The notes under the pieces are model-generated. The model did no database searches, was not told the origin of the DNA, and was given only the letters and a program-made list of their open reading frames with translations. This document shows positions 26,385-34,507 of a stretch of DNA of 64,000 nt, one piece after another. How positions within the stretch are numbered: the first letter of the stretch is position 1; every line of letters starts with the position of its first letter. Source of the stretch: GWB1-38-13 sp964488535 (GTDB taxonomy: Bacteria; Patescibacteriota; Microgenomatia; UBA8517); contig CAZAUT010000004.1 in assembly GCA_964488535.1 (NCBI GenBank), positions 6,451 through 70,450 on the forward strand, read 5' to 3'. The translations under genes were made by a program, and so were the position numbers.

Positions 26385-27875
26385 ATGCGTAATTTTATCT
26401 TAAAACACGAACGGTCTGTCCAGAGAATGCTGGAAATCCTTCCCGGCTTGGTATCGTGGAATATAATTTTATTTCCCTATTGGGGAATATTTGTTATACC
26501 CAACACCGTCGCCTATTTTGTCCTTGCATACAACGTCTACTGGTTTTACCAATCGGCAACGATCGCAATTACTTCATACATTTCCCACATCAGAATTCAG
26601 GCCTCTATGATCTATAAATGGGAAGAGGATATAAAATCATTCCCGGATTACAAAAGGGTACACAATATAATAATTATCAGTACCTATAAAGAACCTCTTC
26701 ATACACTGTCCCGAACCATCCAATCAGTAGCCGATCAAACTCTTTCAAAAAAACAAATTAGTATAGTTCTTGCAATGGAGGAGAAAGAGACCGAAGAAGA
26801 GAGGACAAAGAAGATCCAGACGTTAAACTTACAATTTAAAAAAACATTTGCAAATTTTTTTGTAACCGTTCACAAACTTACAGCGGGGGAGGTTGTGGGT
26901 AAGGCGTCGAATGAAAGATGCGCTGCAATGTGGGTCAAAAAAGAACTGGTCGACAGAAGAAAAATGGACATGAACTATATAACGATTACAAGCTGCGACG
27001 CCGACCATGTCTACCACCCAAACCACTTTGCCTGTCTTACTTATAAATTTCTTGATAATCCGAAACGTCATTTAATGTTCTGGCAGCCTGCAATCATGTT
27101 TTATAACAACATTTGGGAATTGCCCGCCATAACCCGGGTCCCGAACACTTTAGGCTCAATTTGGAACCTTTCCCAATTACCCCGCAAGGACCGTCTTATT
27201 AACCAACAAAACTACTCCCTTTCTCTAACTCTTTTACACCAGGCAGGATACTGGGATGCCGACAAAATTCCTGAAGATTGGGGAATATTTTTCAAAGCAT
27301 ATTTCAAAAACAGGGGAGAAGTAGAGGTTGAACCACTATATCTCCCGGTAAAAGTCGACGCTGCTCAGTCCACCACCCTTATCAAAACTTTGAAAAACCA
27401 ATACGAACAGTATAAACGTTGGGCGTGGGGAGTATCTGACGATCCATGGATCATACGACAATATCTGACCAATCCGGATATTCCGTTTTGGAGTCGAACT
27501 ATGAGATTAATTACGGTTATGTGGGCACACTTTTTATGGCCGGTTAATTGGTTTATTATCACAATCGGATTAACTCTTCCTTCAATTATTAACCCTGCTT
27601 TCGGACGCACTACTTTGGGTTATATGGTTCCCAAAATTTCATCTTTTATATTAACCGTAGCTTTACTTTTTTTGGTAGTAATGATTATTTTTGACAATAT
27701 CTATAAGCCAAAAAGACCTTCTCATTTTCCTCTCTGGAGGGCGTTATTAACACCTTTGGAATACGTTTTGATGCCTGTTGCAGGATTCTTTTTTTCCGCC
27801 CTCCCCGGACTTGATGCACATACAAGGCTGATGCTGGGAAAATATCTTGAGTACAGGGTAACGGAGAAAGTGTAG
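26385..27875 (+). CDS. membrane glycosyltransferase family 2
   Basis: 496 residues from ATG 26385; an ATG at 26361 lies inside a repeat element. Two N-terminal helices, then the GT-A domain: HNIIIISTYKEPLHTLSRTIQSVADQT, the D-x-D-like TSCDADHVYHPNH near residue 205, the acceptor loop PEDWGIFFKAYF (E-D) and QYEQYKRWAWG (Q-x-x-R-W), then four C-terminal helices. This is the cellulose-synthase/hyaluronan-synthase layout, polymerising or transferring sugars at the inner membrane. No c-di-GMP PilZ domain seen. Confidence 0.85.
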   Translation: MRNFILKHERSVQRMLEILPGLVSWNIILFPYWGIFVIPNTVAYFVLAYNVYWFYQSATIAITSYISHIRIQASMIYKWEEDIKSFPDYKRVHNIIIISTYKEPLHTLSRTIQSVADQTLSKKQISIVLAMEEKETEEERTKKIQTLNLQFKKTFANFFVTVHKLTAGEVVGKASNERCAAMWVKKELVDRRKMDMNYITITSCDADHVYHPNHFACLTYKFLDNPKRHLMFWQPAIMFYNNIWELPAITRVPNTLGSIWNLSQLPRKDRLINQQNYSLSLTLLHQAGYWDADKIPEDWGIFFKAYFKNRGEVEVEPLYLPVKVDAAQSTTLIKTLKNQYEQYKRWAWGVSDDPWIIRQYLTNPDIPFWSRTMRLITVMWAHFLWPVNWFIITIGLTLPSIINPAFGRTTLGYMVPKISSFILTVALLFLVVMIIFDNIYKPKRPSHFPLWRALLTPLEYVLMPVAGFFFSALPGLDAHTRLMLGKYLEYRVTEKV

Positions 27876-28313
27876 GTAAGTTTTGGGTTACTTGGTTACT
27901 TAGTAGATTTGAAAATGGTTGATTGAAATTCGAAAATGGTTATGGACATTAGATATTTGAAAATAGTGAACACAACTTTCCATTTTCCATTTTCTATTAC
28001 TAATTTCTAATTTCCTTCAACTAATTTCTATTTAATGTTTCAGGTTTTGTTATTAGAAATTAATGATTTTTCCCACTCCTCCCCTACCATTTTCTAAAAA
28101 AATATATCCTGTAGTATGTGCCTAGGAATTTGTAGATAATTTATCAGGCACAATATTGCCATGCCGAGTTTGACTCGGTGCGACAACCCCCAACAAAAAC
28201 ATTTTCTATTTCCTAATTTTCAATTTACCATTTATTTTCAATTTAAAAATTGGTCAATAAACAAATCGTTCCAATATAGAAAATCAGAAAACTGACAATT
28301 GTTACGTATGTAC
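27876..28313. repeat. 438-bp gene-free stretch of inverted word tracts
   Basis: gaaaatggttgattgaaattcg..gaaaatgg words are followed by their inverse ccattttccattttctatta, and ctaatttctaatttcc by attagaaatta. A small GC hairpin (catgccgagtttgactcggt, about 28160-28180) sits in the middle. No convincing gene or RNA gene seen. Probably both neighbours (plus GT2, minus pentapeptide) end into it. Confidence 0.7.
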
Positions 28314-28892
28314 TTATTTTCCTACAGTGAATCCCTTCGAATTACCGTATCTTATAAATCCCTCAATATCCAAGGTTGTGTTTTTAATTATGCAATCCTG
28401 AAATCCGGTTCCTGAAATATTGGCTCCGGAAAAATCAGTATCCGTAAGATTGCATCTTTCAAACACTCCCCTTTCCAAATTGCTTCCTCCAAATGAAACT
28501 CCCGAAAGGTCGCAGAAAACAAATAAACTATTTTCAAGTTTGGAATTTTCAAATTTACAATTCTTCAGATCCATTTTTTTTCTTTCCCCTACCCGACCGT
28601 TTTTCATTTTCTGAAAAATCGCGTTAACCAAAATAGTTCCCGAAAAATCACAATTTTTAATATCCGCATCGCCAAAATCTAGGTTTGATAAGTTGCTTTC
28701 CGGAAAAACGCATCCCGAAAAACTCACTATTTCAAGTACACTTCCCCTAAAATCACAATCCCTAAATTCACAATTTGTAAAATTGGAAAATCGGAAGACG
28801 AGATTGTTGAACTTGCAGTGAAGAAACTTCACATCCTCAAAATCGTTCCCCTGAATTTCATTTTCTGTGAATATTTTGTGTTTATAGTTCAT
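28314..28892 (-). CDS. pentapeptide-repeat protein
   Basis: 192 residues made of about thirty A/S-(D/N)-(L/F)-x-x type repeats (CKFNNLVFRFSNFTNCEFRDCDFRG...), which form a right-handed square beta-helix. No transmembrane segment. A central basic loop (MKNGRVGERKKMD) interrupts the helix. Function unknown; some relatives mimic DNA and protect gyrase. Overlaps the upstream gene by 4 bp (ATGA). Confidence 0.85.
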   Translation of the reverse strand: MNYKHKIFTENEIQGNDFEDVKFLHCKFNNLVFRFSNFTNCEFRDCDFRGSVLEIVSFSGCVFPESNLSNLDFGDADIKNCDFSGTILVNAIFQKMKNGRVGERKKMDLKNCKFENSKLENSLFVFCDLSGVSFGGSNLERGVFERCNLTDTDFSGANISGTGFQDCIIKNTTLDIEGFIRYGNSKGFTVGK

Positions 28893-29389
28893 ATAACCCG
28901 AGAATCATACGCCCAATGAAGAAGGGCTTGGCGCTGACGTTTCCGGCAAGTCAAATCCCGCGAGCGGCAATTTTTTTTAATTTGAGCAACGTGGCGTTTC
29001 ATTTGTTTCCAGCGTTTAACTTGTCTCTCATCATCAAGTGTTCGTCGCCCTATAAAATACCGGCAGTACCATTGAAACCAACCCCTTGGATCCTGCGAAT
29101 TGATCCAACCTTTTTTCTGCCAAACTTTCAGGGGTTGGCTCGCATCAACCTCAAAATAGTTTATTTTTGGATTTTTACCTTCGGGAGACAGTTTTGCTTT
29201 TACAAACCAACTTTTTGGAAATTCGGATCTGCAATCCGTCATATATTTCCCGCCAAAGACACCAAGTTCCAACATTTCCTTTGGAGTTAATTCCGGTTTA
29301 AAATCGGGCTCAAAATTTTTCCCCATCGGCTGGGTAAGATAATACCGATATCCTTTCTGCATTTTGTCATTTACCACAACCACCTTCAT
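28889..29389 (-). CDS. conserved-looking hypothetical protein (Trp/Arg-rich)
   Basis: 166 residues. Distinctive pattern YYLTQPMGKNFEPDFKPELTPKEMLELGVFGGKYMTDC..EFP..WF and later DPRGWFQWYCRYFIGRRTLDDERQVKRWKQMKRHVAQI, ending in a basic, Cys-containing tail RKRQRQALLHWAYDSR. I recall similar proteins annotated only as hypothetical in many bacteria; the aromatic/Arg-rich second half suggests nucleic-acid binding. Translationally coupled to the pentapeptide gene. Confidence 0.6.
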   Translation of the reverse strand: MKVVVVNDKMQKGYRYYLTQPMGKNFEPDFKPELTPKEMLELGVFGGKYMTDCRSEFPKSWFVKAKLSPEGKNPKINYFEVDASQPLKVWQKKGWINSQDPRGWFQWYCRYFIGRRTLDDERQVKRWKQMKRHVAQIKKNCRSRDLTCRKRQRQALLHWAYDSRVI

Positions 29390-29452
29390 GTTTTGTTTAA
29401 AATTTTAGGAGCTAACCCCCAACCTCTATTCATTATCGCAACATGGTGCATT

Positions 29453-29800
29453 TTATTTTTTATATGTAGTTTTGTGAGGGTTTAACACCAAGGGGTAGAC
29501 ATCAAACGCCACCTCTTCATACGGATGAACTTTATTTACTGCTTTTATAATTTTCTTCAGATCCTTTTTGTAACACACTGTTTCTATTCTTTCCTCAACC
29601 ACCTCTTCGTACTTGCCGATCTTTCCAATTGTCGGATGAGCGGACGGAAGAGGTATATACCTACCGACCCCCTTGACAGAAAAACTACAGTGGGAATAGT
29701 CACCAATTAACCCCGCACCTGTATCCCCCATCGCTTTTCTTACAACATCCGCGTGTGCTTCGGGGACAAAAACAACAATTTTTACAACATCTGTTTGCAT
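29453..29800 (-). CDS. NIF3/YqfO-insert (CutA-like) domain protein
   Basis: 115 residues from ATG 29800 (MQTDVVKIVVFVPEAHADVV), preceded by GGAAAG; an upstream frame to 29842 has no support. FVPEAHADVVRKAMGDTGAGLIGDYSHCSFSVKGVGRYIPLPSAHPTIGKIGKYEEVVEERIE and HPYEEVAFDVYPL match the dimeric insert domain of NIF3/YqfO proteins, found here without the metal-binding NIF3 core. Function unknown. Confidence 0.8.
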   Translation of the reverse strand: MQTDVVKIVVFVPEAHADVVRKAMGDTGAGLIGDYSHCSFSVKGVGRYIPLPSAHPTIGKIGKYEEVVEERIETVCYKKDLKKIIKAVNKVHPYEEVAFDVYPLVLNPHKTTYKK

Positions 29801-29879
29801 GGCTTTCCAATATGATACTACAATTGTAGTATAGATTCCCACAGCTTAAACCGTGGTCTTCTTAAACTAATGATAAAGA

Positions 29880-29885
29880 TATAAT
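29880..29885 (+). promoter_or_regulatory. -10 box, leaderless start at 29894
   Basis: TATAAT at 29880-29885, eight bases before the ATG. Confidence 0.6.
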
Positions 29886-29893
29886 ATATTTCC

Positions 29894-30556
29894 ATGACAC
29901 AAAAAATTATTTTTTTTGTAATTGTTTCTGTCGCCACATTTCTACCTTATAAGTGTTCAAGAAGTTTTTTTTCCAAAATGAAAAACTGGACATTGTCTTT
30001 GTTGTTGTCTTTTTGGTTTTTATTTTGGTCAGCCATCTTATTTCTAAAAGGATTCAGTTACTTCCGATTAGCAGTTGATCTTTTTGTAATATTGTTTGCA
30101 GTTACAATTACTTTTATTTGGATCATTTTCCCAATTCTTGTAAGAAAGTTCGGCAGGGCTCCGGCAAAACTTTTAAACAATCCTGCAAATAAACAATGGA
30201 ACATGTTGAGGTTTGATCCAAAGTTCACTTCAATTAAATATTTTGAGGTGCTTACCCAGGAGATGGTGTTTTTGTTTTTATATTTTGTTTTATTAAAAAA
30301 TGTTTCGCAAGATCACAGGGTATTGTTCTTTGCTTCCACCGTTGCCTTTTTCCACTTAGGTAACTTCTTTACGATGCACACAAAATGGGTATTATTTTAT
30401 TTCTTGCTAAGCATTCCAATGGGGTTAATTTGGGGAATTCTTCTTGAAAAAGGAATGGTGTTAATAACATTCGGACTGCATCTACTTTTCTATTTGATCT
30501 TTAACGCTTACTTTTGGCTAGTAAAATCAGACAAATATCGTGATTCTACATCATAA
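29894..30556 (+). CDS. multi-pass membrane protein, degenerate CPBP (CAAX-protease-like)
   Basis: 220 residues, about six helices. The C-terminal half has TQEMVFLFLYF, AFFHLGNFF and FGLHLLFYLIFNAYF, which line up with the three CPBP motifs (EExxxR, FxxxH, HxxxN). The first Glu and the Arg of motif 1 are missing, so protease activity is doubtful. Ends just before P1 copy 4. Confidence 0.5.
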   Translation: MTQKIIFFVIVSVATFLPYKCSRSFFSKMKNWTLSLLLSFWFLFWSAILFLKGFSYFRLAVDLFVILFAVTITFIWIIFPILVRKFGRAPAKLLNNPANKQWNMLRFDPKFTSIKYFEVLTQEMVFLFLYFVLLKNVSQDHRVLFFASTVAFFHLGNFFTMHTKWVLFYFLLSIPMGLIWGILLEKGMVLITFGLHLLFYLIFNAYFWLVKSDKYRDSTS

Positions 30557-30570
30557 GACATAATTATTTT

Positions 30571-30594
30571 AGTGCCGTAGTCTATACTACGGCA
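30571..30594. repeat. palindrome family P1, copy 4
   Basis: Same arms as copies 1 and 2 with loop CTAT, i.e. the opposite orientation. Lies between convergent genes, a natural terminator position. Confidence 0.9.
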
Positions 30595-30600
30595 CCGGAA

Positions 30601-31293
30601 TTAATATTCATTAACAACGACTTTTCTGTCGACGTATACTAAATTTTTACTATTTACTACTTCCTCCATTTCATCAAAGGTTGCAAAAACGTTCTTTAAT
30701 CCGCGATACTTTTTTTCGTCCATCCAAATATTTTTCCCTTCGGGAACAACTTCCTTAAATTCTCCTTTTGTATTTTTAACAAGGTAAACCCAGAAATATT
30801 TATCTTCCAAAAACCTTCCGTCTTTGTGAATGTGATGGTAATGAACAATACCTTTTAATTCAAAATCCCCCGTCAACCCCGTTTCCTCTAAAAACTCTCT
30901 CTTTGCGCAATCCATGGGGTTTTCTCCCCATCGGATCTTTCCGCTATGGGAACCATACCAACCGTAAAAGGGTTCTTTCAACCTTTGGTGCATAAGATAC
31001 TCTTTCTTTCCGCCTTTAACCCTTAGCGCATGAATTGCAACCGCAACTTTTGCCTGTCTTTCAAGCTTCAAGGCATCAGTGTCCATTCGATTGGCAAATT
31101 CTTTTCCCTCGTCCGTCAGGGAATAGTAACTCCCCTCTTTTTTCACCAAGCCCTCTTTGATCAAATGTTTCAAATGGAAAGTGAAGTGGTCATTTGTTAT
31201 ATCTAACTTATTTAAGTCGCGGAACCTTGCGCGAGGAATGAAAAGAAGTTCTTTTAGTATTGAAATTTGAAATTCGTGAATTTTAAGTTCCAT
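30601..31293 (-). CDS. winged-helix + NUDIX fusion protein
   Basis: 230 residues. Residues 1-75 form a winged helix (ILKELLFIPRARFRDLNKLDITNDHFTFHLKHLIKEGLVKKEGSYYSLTDEGKEF), residues 85-210 a NUDIX domain whose box GKIRWGENPMDCAKREFLEETGL is a perfect G-x5-E-x7-REx2EExG match. Fusions of this type are usually transcription regulators sensing a nucleotide sugar or are dual-function enzymes. The next gene upstream ends five bases before it, so they share an operon. Confidence 0.85.
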   Translation of the reverse strand: MELKIHEFQISILKELLFIPRARFRDLNKLDITNDHFTFHLKHLIKEGLVKKEGSYYSLTDEGKEFANRMDTDALKLERQAKVAVAIHALRVKGGKKEYLMHQRLKEPFYGWYGSHSGKIRWGENPMDCAKREFLEETGLTGDFELKGIVHYHHIHKDGRFLEDKYFWVYLVKNTKGEFKEVVPEGKNIWMDEKKYRGLKNVFATFDEMEEVVNSKNLVYVDRKVVVNEY

Positions 31294-31298
31294 AATTG

Positions 31299-31583
31299 TT
31301 AATCTTCTGGGTTTAATAGCAATCCAATCTCCCTTTTAACTCTTATTCTTTCTTCTTTCGGCAAATCCTTTATCACGTCCAATGCTGACCACTGCAGCGG
31401 CTGACCGATATCTTCATATCCATCGAATTCCATTTTTGTACCAAGTTTAAAATCGGAAATAATTTTCAGGGCAGCCGGTGATAATTGCGTTTCCTGTATT
31501 CTTTCAGGCATTGTCCGATTATCCAACAGGATCCGGTTTGTGTCTAGTAAAGCCGACTTTACCAAATATACAGCCACAGGCAT
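31299..31583 (-). CDS. hypothetical protein, 94 residues
   Basis: MPVAVYLVKSALLDTNRILLDN followed by LSPAALKIISDFKLGTKMEFDGYEDIGQPLQWSALDVIKDLPKEERIRVKREIGLLL. Soluble, mixed alpha/beta; no family recognised. Cotranscribed with the NUDIX fusion by spacing. A CCACAG/CTGTGG inverted repeat (31574-31593) encloses its start codon. Confidence 0.55.
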   Translation of the reverse strand: MPVAVYLVKSALLDTNRILLDNRTMPERIQETQLSPAALKIISDFKLGTKMEFDGYEDIGQPLQWSALDVIKDLPKEERIRVKREIGLLLNPED

Positions 31584-31593
31584 GAGACTGTGG
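31574..31593 (-). promoter_or_regulatory. inverted repeat around the start codon
   Basis: CCACAG and CTGTGG flank the ATG at 31583, placing it in the loop of a possible RNA hairpin or in an operator. Confidence 0.35.
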
Positions 31594-31690
31594 GTTGACT
31601 ATACTTGTGTCAGTGATACAGTGCACGGTAGCAAAACAGCAATAAAGGTTTTACGGATTTGATAACAAATTGACTACGGATTCTACGTAA

Positions 31691-31727
31691 ACGGTTGGTA
31701 TATGGTAACCCGTCAAGCCAGAATGAC
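31691..31727. repeat. palindrome family P2, right half
   Basis: acggttggtatatggtaacc cgtcaagccagaatgac, almost the same as the right half of the element inside the GT87 gene at 23998-24047; the left arm is missing. Confidence 0.75.
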
Positions 31728-31788
31728 AAATGGAATCGGGGTGTGTAAGTCCTGCAATAGTTAAAGTGCCTAAATTAAACAGGGAAAA

Positions 31789-32157
31789 CTATTTTGAAAT
31801 CACTTCATTTGTAGGAATAATGCGGGAGCGGGTTTTTGAGTCCTGCGGAAAACCGGTTATCAACAAATACCCTTGCCAACACCCTTTGGGAGGTACCATA
31901 CGATGCCTCCCTTCGCAAATCTGAAGTTCCAAATGAGTCGTGTCAACCAATTTCGGCTCGTTCTTTACTTCGTAAATCCGATATTCCCCCTTCGCCAACT
32001 TCTGGTCGGTCTTGTGAGAGCGATGGGTTGTAACAAGCATTTCGCCAATTCTTTTCGTGAATACCCAAACAAAACTTTTCCCATCAAGGGTCAGAATCTT
32101 GGTGTCGTTTCTTGTTTCGACAAGCGAGTATTGGCCGGACTTTATTAATTTAATCAT
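31789..32157 (-). CDS. hypothetical protein, 122 residues
   Basis: Start taken at ATG 32157 (MIKLIKSGQYSLVETRNDTKILTLDGKSFVWVFTK). The upstream extension to 32220 is within AT-rich spacer. Beta-rich, with LAKGEYRIYEVKNEPKLVDTTHLELQICEGRHRMVPPKGCWQGYLLITGFP. No family recognised. The downstream side is a repeat-containing spacer. Confidence 0.6.
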   Translation of the reverse strand: MIKLIKSGQYSLVETRNDTKILTLDGKSFVWVFTKRIGEMLVTTHRSHKTDQKLAKGEYRIYEVKNEPKLVDTTHLELQICEGRHRMVPPKGCWQGYLLITGFPQDSKTRSRIIPTNEVISK

Positions 32158-32220
32158 TGTTAAATGGTTATATTGCCGTATTACTAAACGAGCGACAACC
32201 CTATCACCCGATTGGCCCAA

Positions 32221-32399
32221 TTAACCTAAATGGTACTTAAATCCTAAATCCTAAACTCTAAATCCTAAACAATACTTAATTTCAAATGTTTAAAACATTG
32301 TAATTTTGGATTTTGAATTTAATTAGAATTTAGAAATTAGAAATTAGTAATTTTTCCTAATATCCCAGTATCGTAATATCCTAATATCTTTCTTTTCCC
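32221..32399. repeat. word tract (aatcctaaa, gaatttagaaatta, taatatccta)
   Basis: aatcctaaatcctaaactctaaatcctaaac resembles telomere-like repeats but is short and irregular; then gaatttagaaattag and cctaatatcccagtatcgtaat, whose inverse recurs at 41984-42025 and 55617-55660. Confidence 0.8.
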
Positions 32400-32855
32400 C
32401 TACATTCCCCCATCTCTTAATCCCGTACATCTCCAGTTAATTTCTGCCTCAAGGTTGTCAACAAAAACGACACAAGCCGGGTTACACCCTTCTTTCTCTT
32501 CAATCGGGATAAAATCGATCCACCAGGTTCCTGTAGAATTATTGCAAAAATGGTTTGCTTCCAGTTTTCCGTCCATACATTTTGATTCGGCAATTTTCAC
32601 AGCATCTTCATATACCATTTTATTTCCGGTCGGTGAATAACAAATACTTGTGTCCGCAAGGTCCTTTTCCGTATCTTCAACCGGATTTGGGTTACATCCG
32701 GTAACCGGCATCGGAGAATATGGATTTCCGTGTTTTATCCATGAACCGTTTTCACATATCCAACCATCCTCGTTCCCTCCAAAGAGAAGACGGACGGTAA
32801 CCAAACCGGCAACAACAATAATGGAAATTATCAACAAAGCAAGTATCTTCTTCAT
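32400..32855 (-). CDS. secreted or membrane-anchored hypothetical protein
   Basis: 151 residues from ATG 32855, fixed by a TATACT box six bases upstream; the longer frame to 32993 reads through a repeat. One N-terminal helix (KKILALLIISIIVVAGLVTVRLLF) acts as anchor or signal, without a lipobox. The outside part has several Cys (WICENGSWIKHG, GCNPNP, CYSPTGNKMVYEDAVKIAESKCMDGKLEANHFCNNSTGTWWIDF), probably disulphide-bonded. KMVYEDAVKIAESKC resembles small CPR surface proteins of unknown role. Confidence 0.65.
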   Translation of the reverse strand: MKKILALLIISIIVVAGLVTVRLLFGGNEDGWICENGSWIKHGNPYSPMPVTGCNPNPVEDTEKDLADTSICYSPTGNKMVYEDAVKIAESKCMDGKLEANHFCNNSTGTWWIDFIPIEEKEGCNPACVVFVDNLEAEINWRCTGLRDGGM

Positions 32856-32861
32856 AATACA

Positions 32862-32867
32862 AGTATA
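32862..32867 (-). promoter_or_regulatory. -10 box, leaderless start at 32855
   Basis: TATACT on the minus strand, six bases from the ATG. Confidence 0.55.
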
Positions 32868-32880
32868 AATAATAAACAGA

Positions 32881-32949
32881 AAACAGTAAACCCTCCTTCG
32901 TCCCGCCGTGCAGGACTTCGGGCGGATAAGGCAATAAACAGTAAATAAG
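32881..32949. repeat. palindrome family P4, intergenic copy
   Basis: aaacagtaaaccctccttcg, tcccgccgtgcaggacttcg, ggcggataaggcaataaaca. The same order (ccctccttc, GC hairpin, gcaataa) occurs in frame in tsaD at 52091-52155. Confidence 0.8.
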
Positions 32950-33209
32950 AAACCTGAAGACAATACCTTTCCACAGCCAAAGCCTAGTGCCATACCATTT
33001 CAAACGCTTCGCGTTCGGATTGTCTGGTTCGGTCCTGCCTGCAGACAGGTCATCCCCCGCCAAGCAGTGGTTTTCTTGATCTAACGATATGCAAGAAGCA
33101 CAAAACAGAAACGGAATTTGCTGCACCGGTTTCGCACTTTGTCACCAAACTCGATCGGGAATGACAGGGTGGTATTTCTGCGCAAACACGAAGCTGGTAA
33201 TATTTCTTT

Positions 33210-34154
33210 TCAAGAAAGAGATTGGTAATACTCAATTGTTTTTTGGAGGCCTTCGTCGAGGGATACTTTTGGTTCCCAATTAAGAACCTCTTTTGCCTTT
33301 GAGATGTCGGGGCGTCTTTTAGTCGGGTCGTCTTTTGGAAGGGGCTTATAAACTATTTTCGATTTACTGCCGGTCAATTTTCGAATTTTATTTGCGAGCT
33401 CCATTACGGTATATTCTCCCGGATTTCCTAAATTAAACACTTCCCCGTTTGTATTTTTCTCAAGCATTGCCTTATATATCCCTTCAATAAGGTCGGATAC
33501 ATAGCAAAAAGATCTTGTTTGCTCCCCTTTCCCATAAACCGTCAATGGTTCTCCTGAGAGAGCTTGATTGATAAAATTACTAACCACTCTCCCGTCATCT
33601 TTTTGCATACGGGGACCGTAGGTATTAAAAATTCTGATAACCCGCGCATCGAGGTTGTATTTATGAATGAAAATATATACAAGAGTTTCGGCAAAACGTT
33701 TTGCTTCGTCGTAACAGGAACGTACACCGAAAGTGTTAACGTTTCCCCAATAACTTTCTTTTTGCGGATGCTCCAGCGGGTCGCCGTAAATTTCGGAAGT
33801 TGACGCCAATAAAAACTTGGCTTTATTTTTTACTGCCAGTTTCAATAAATTGTATGTTCCGACGGAATTTGTAAGGGCTGTTTCTTCGGGGTGGTTTTGA
33901 TAGTCAACCGGGGAAGCGGGAGAAGCAAGGTGAAATAAAAAGGTAAAAGAGTGAAAGGGTAAAAGAGTAAAAGGACGGGAAACATCGGCTTTAATGTACT
34001 TGAAGTTTTTATTTTTTAACAGGTGTTCGATGTTTTTTTCAGAGCCGGTAAGAAAATTGTCGAGGCAGATTACGTGGTACCCCCTCTCGAGTAAATATTC
34101 GCAAAGATGGCTGCCTAAAAAACCCGCACCACCTGTAACTAACACCCTTTTCAT
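33210..34154 (-). CDS. NAD-dependent epimerase/dehydratase, UDP-xylose-synthase type
   Basis: 314 residues. Rossmann motif VTGGAGFLGSH at residues 6-16, Ser in LLASTSEIYGDP, catalytic YDEAK in GVRSCYDEAKRFAETL near residue 150, then RIFNTYGPRM. GxRSCYDExKR is characteristic of UDP-glucuronate decarboxylase, giving UDP-xylose for glycans. Residues about 60-75 (FTLLPFHSFTFLFHLAS) are coded by a ggtaaaagagtgaaagggta word tract in a surface loop. About 44 residues follow the UXS core, a normal length. Confidence 0.88.
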   Translation of the reverse strand: MKRVLVTGGAGFLGSHLCEYLLERGYHVICLDNFLTGSEKNIEHLLKNKNFKYIKADVSRPFTLLPFHSFTFLFHLASPASPVDYQNHPEETALTNSVGTYNLLKLAVKNKAKFLLASTSEIYGDPLEHPQKESYWGNVNTFGVRSCYDEAKRFAETLVYIFIHKYNLDARVIRIFNTYGPRMQKDDGRVVSNFINQALSGEPLTVYGKGEQTRSFCYVSDLIEGIYKAMLEKNTNGEVFNLGNPGEYTVMELANKIRKLTGSKSKIVYKPLPKDDPTKRRPDISKAKEVLNWEPKVSLDEGLQKTIEYYQSLS

Positions 34155-34199
34155 ACCCTACCATTATATGACAAACATTTTTTACCGCCACAGGTAAAG

Positions 34200-34350
34200 G
34201 TGTTAATAAATTATCAAATTATCAAATAATTAAATAATTGAGGGGGTTGGGGGTTCCACGCACCAGTAATTTTTTACTGCTTTCCATACTACATGATACA
34301 TTCTACTTGCTGCCTGACGCTTGTTTACTGTTTACTACTTACTGTTTATA
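34200..34350. repeat. word tracts upstream of the GT39 gene
   Basis: aaattatcaaattatcaaat, then ccatactacatgatacattc and tttactgtttactacttact. Same word classes as elsewhere; no gene seen. Confidence 0.7.
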
Positions 34351-34352
34351 CT
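34347..34352 (+). promoter_or_regulatory. -10 box before the small ORF
   Basis: TATACT at 34347-34352, six bases before ATG 34359. Confidence 0.5.
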
Positions 34353-34358
34353 TAAATT

Positions 34359-34472
34359 ATGATTAATACAGTATTTAATGAGTCCATATGGGGTCCCGCC
34401 ACATTTTCGCACTCGGCTTTAACAATTCTGTTCGAATACGCCTCGTGCCAAAATTATTGGCGGGCGAACTGA
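34359..34472 (+). pseudogene. 37-residue ORF resembling the N-terminus of the next gene
   Basis: Codes MINTVFNESIWGPATFSHSA..., while the downstream GT39 gene starts METVFTESIWGDEGFSA. Ten of the first dozen positions match, and the DNA (agtatttaatgagtcc versus tgtatttacagagtca) is visibly duplicated. Then it diverges and stops. Either a remnant of a partial tandem duplication or a tiny leader peptide; it has its own -10 box. Confidence 0.45.
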
Positions 34473-34507
34473 ACATCAGGTTTTTACTATACTAAATTCA
34501 TACTGTT

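Noticed and set aside
32228..32275. CRISPR array or telomere-like repeat (cctaaatcctaaac)
   Set aside because: Units are 7-9 bases and irregular, with no spacers and no cas genes in the window; it is another word tract.
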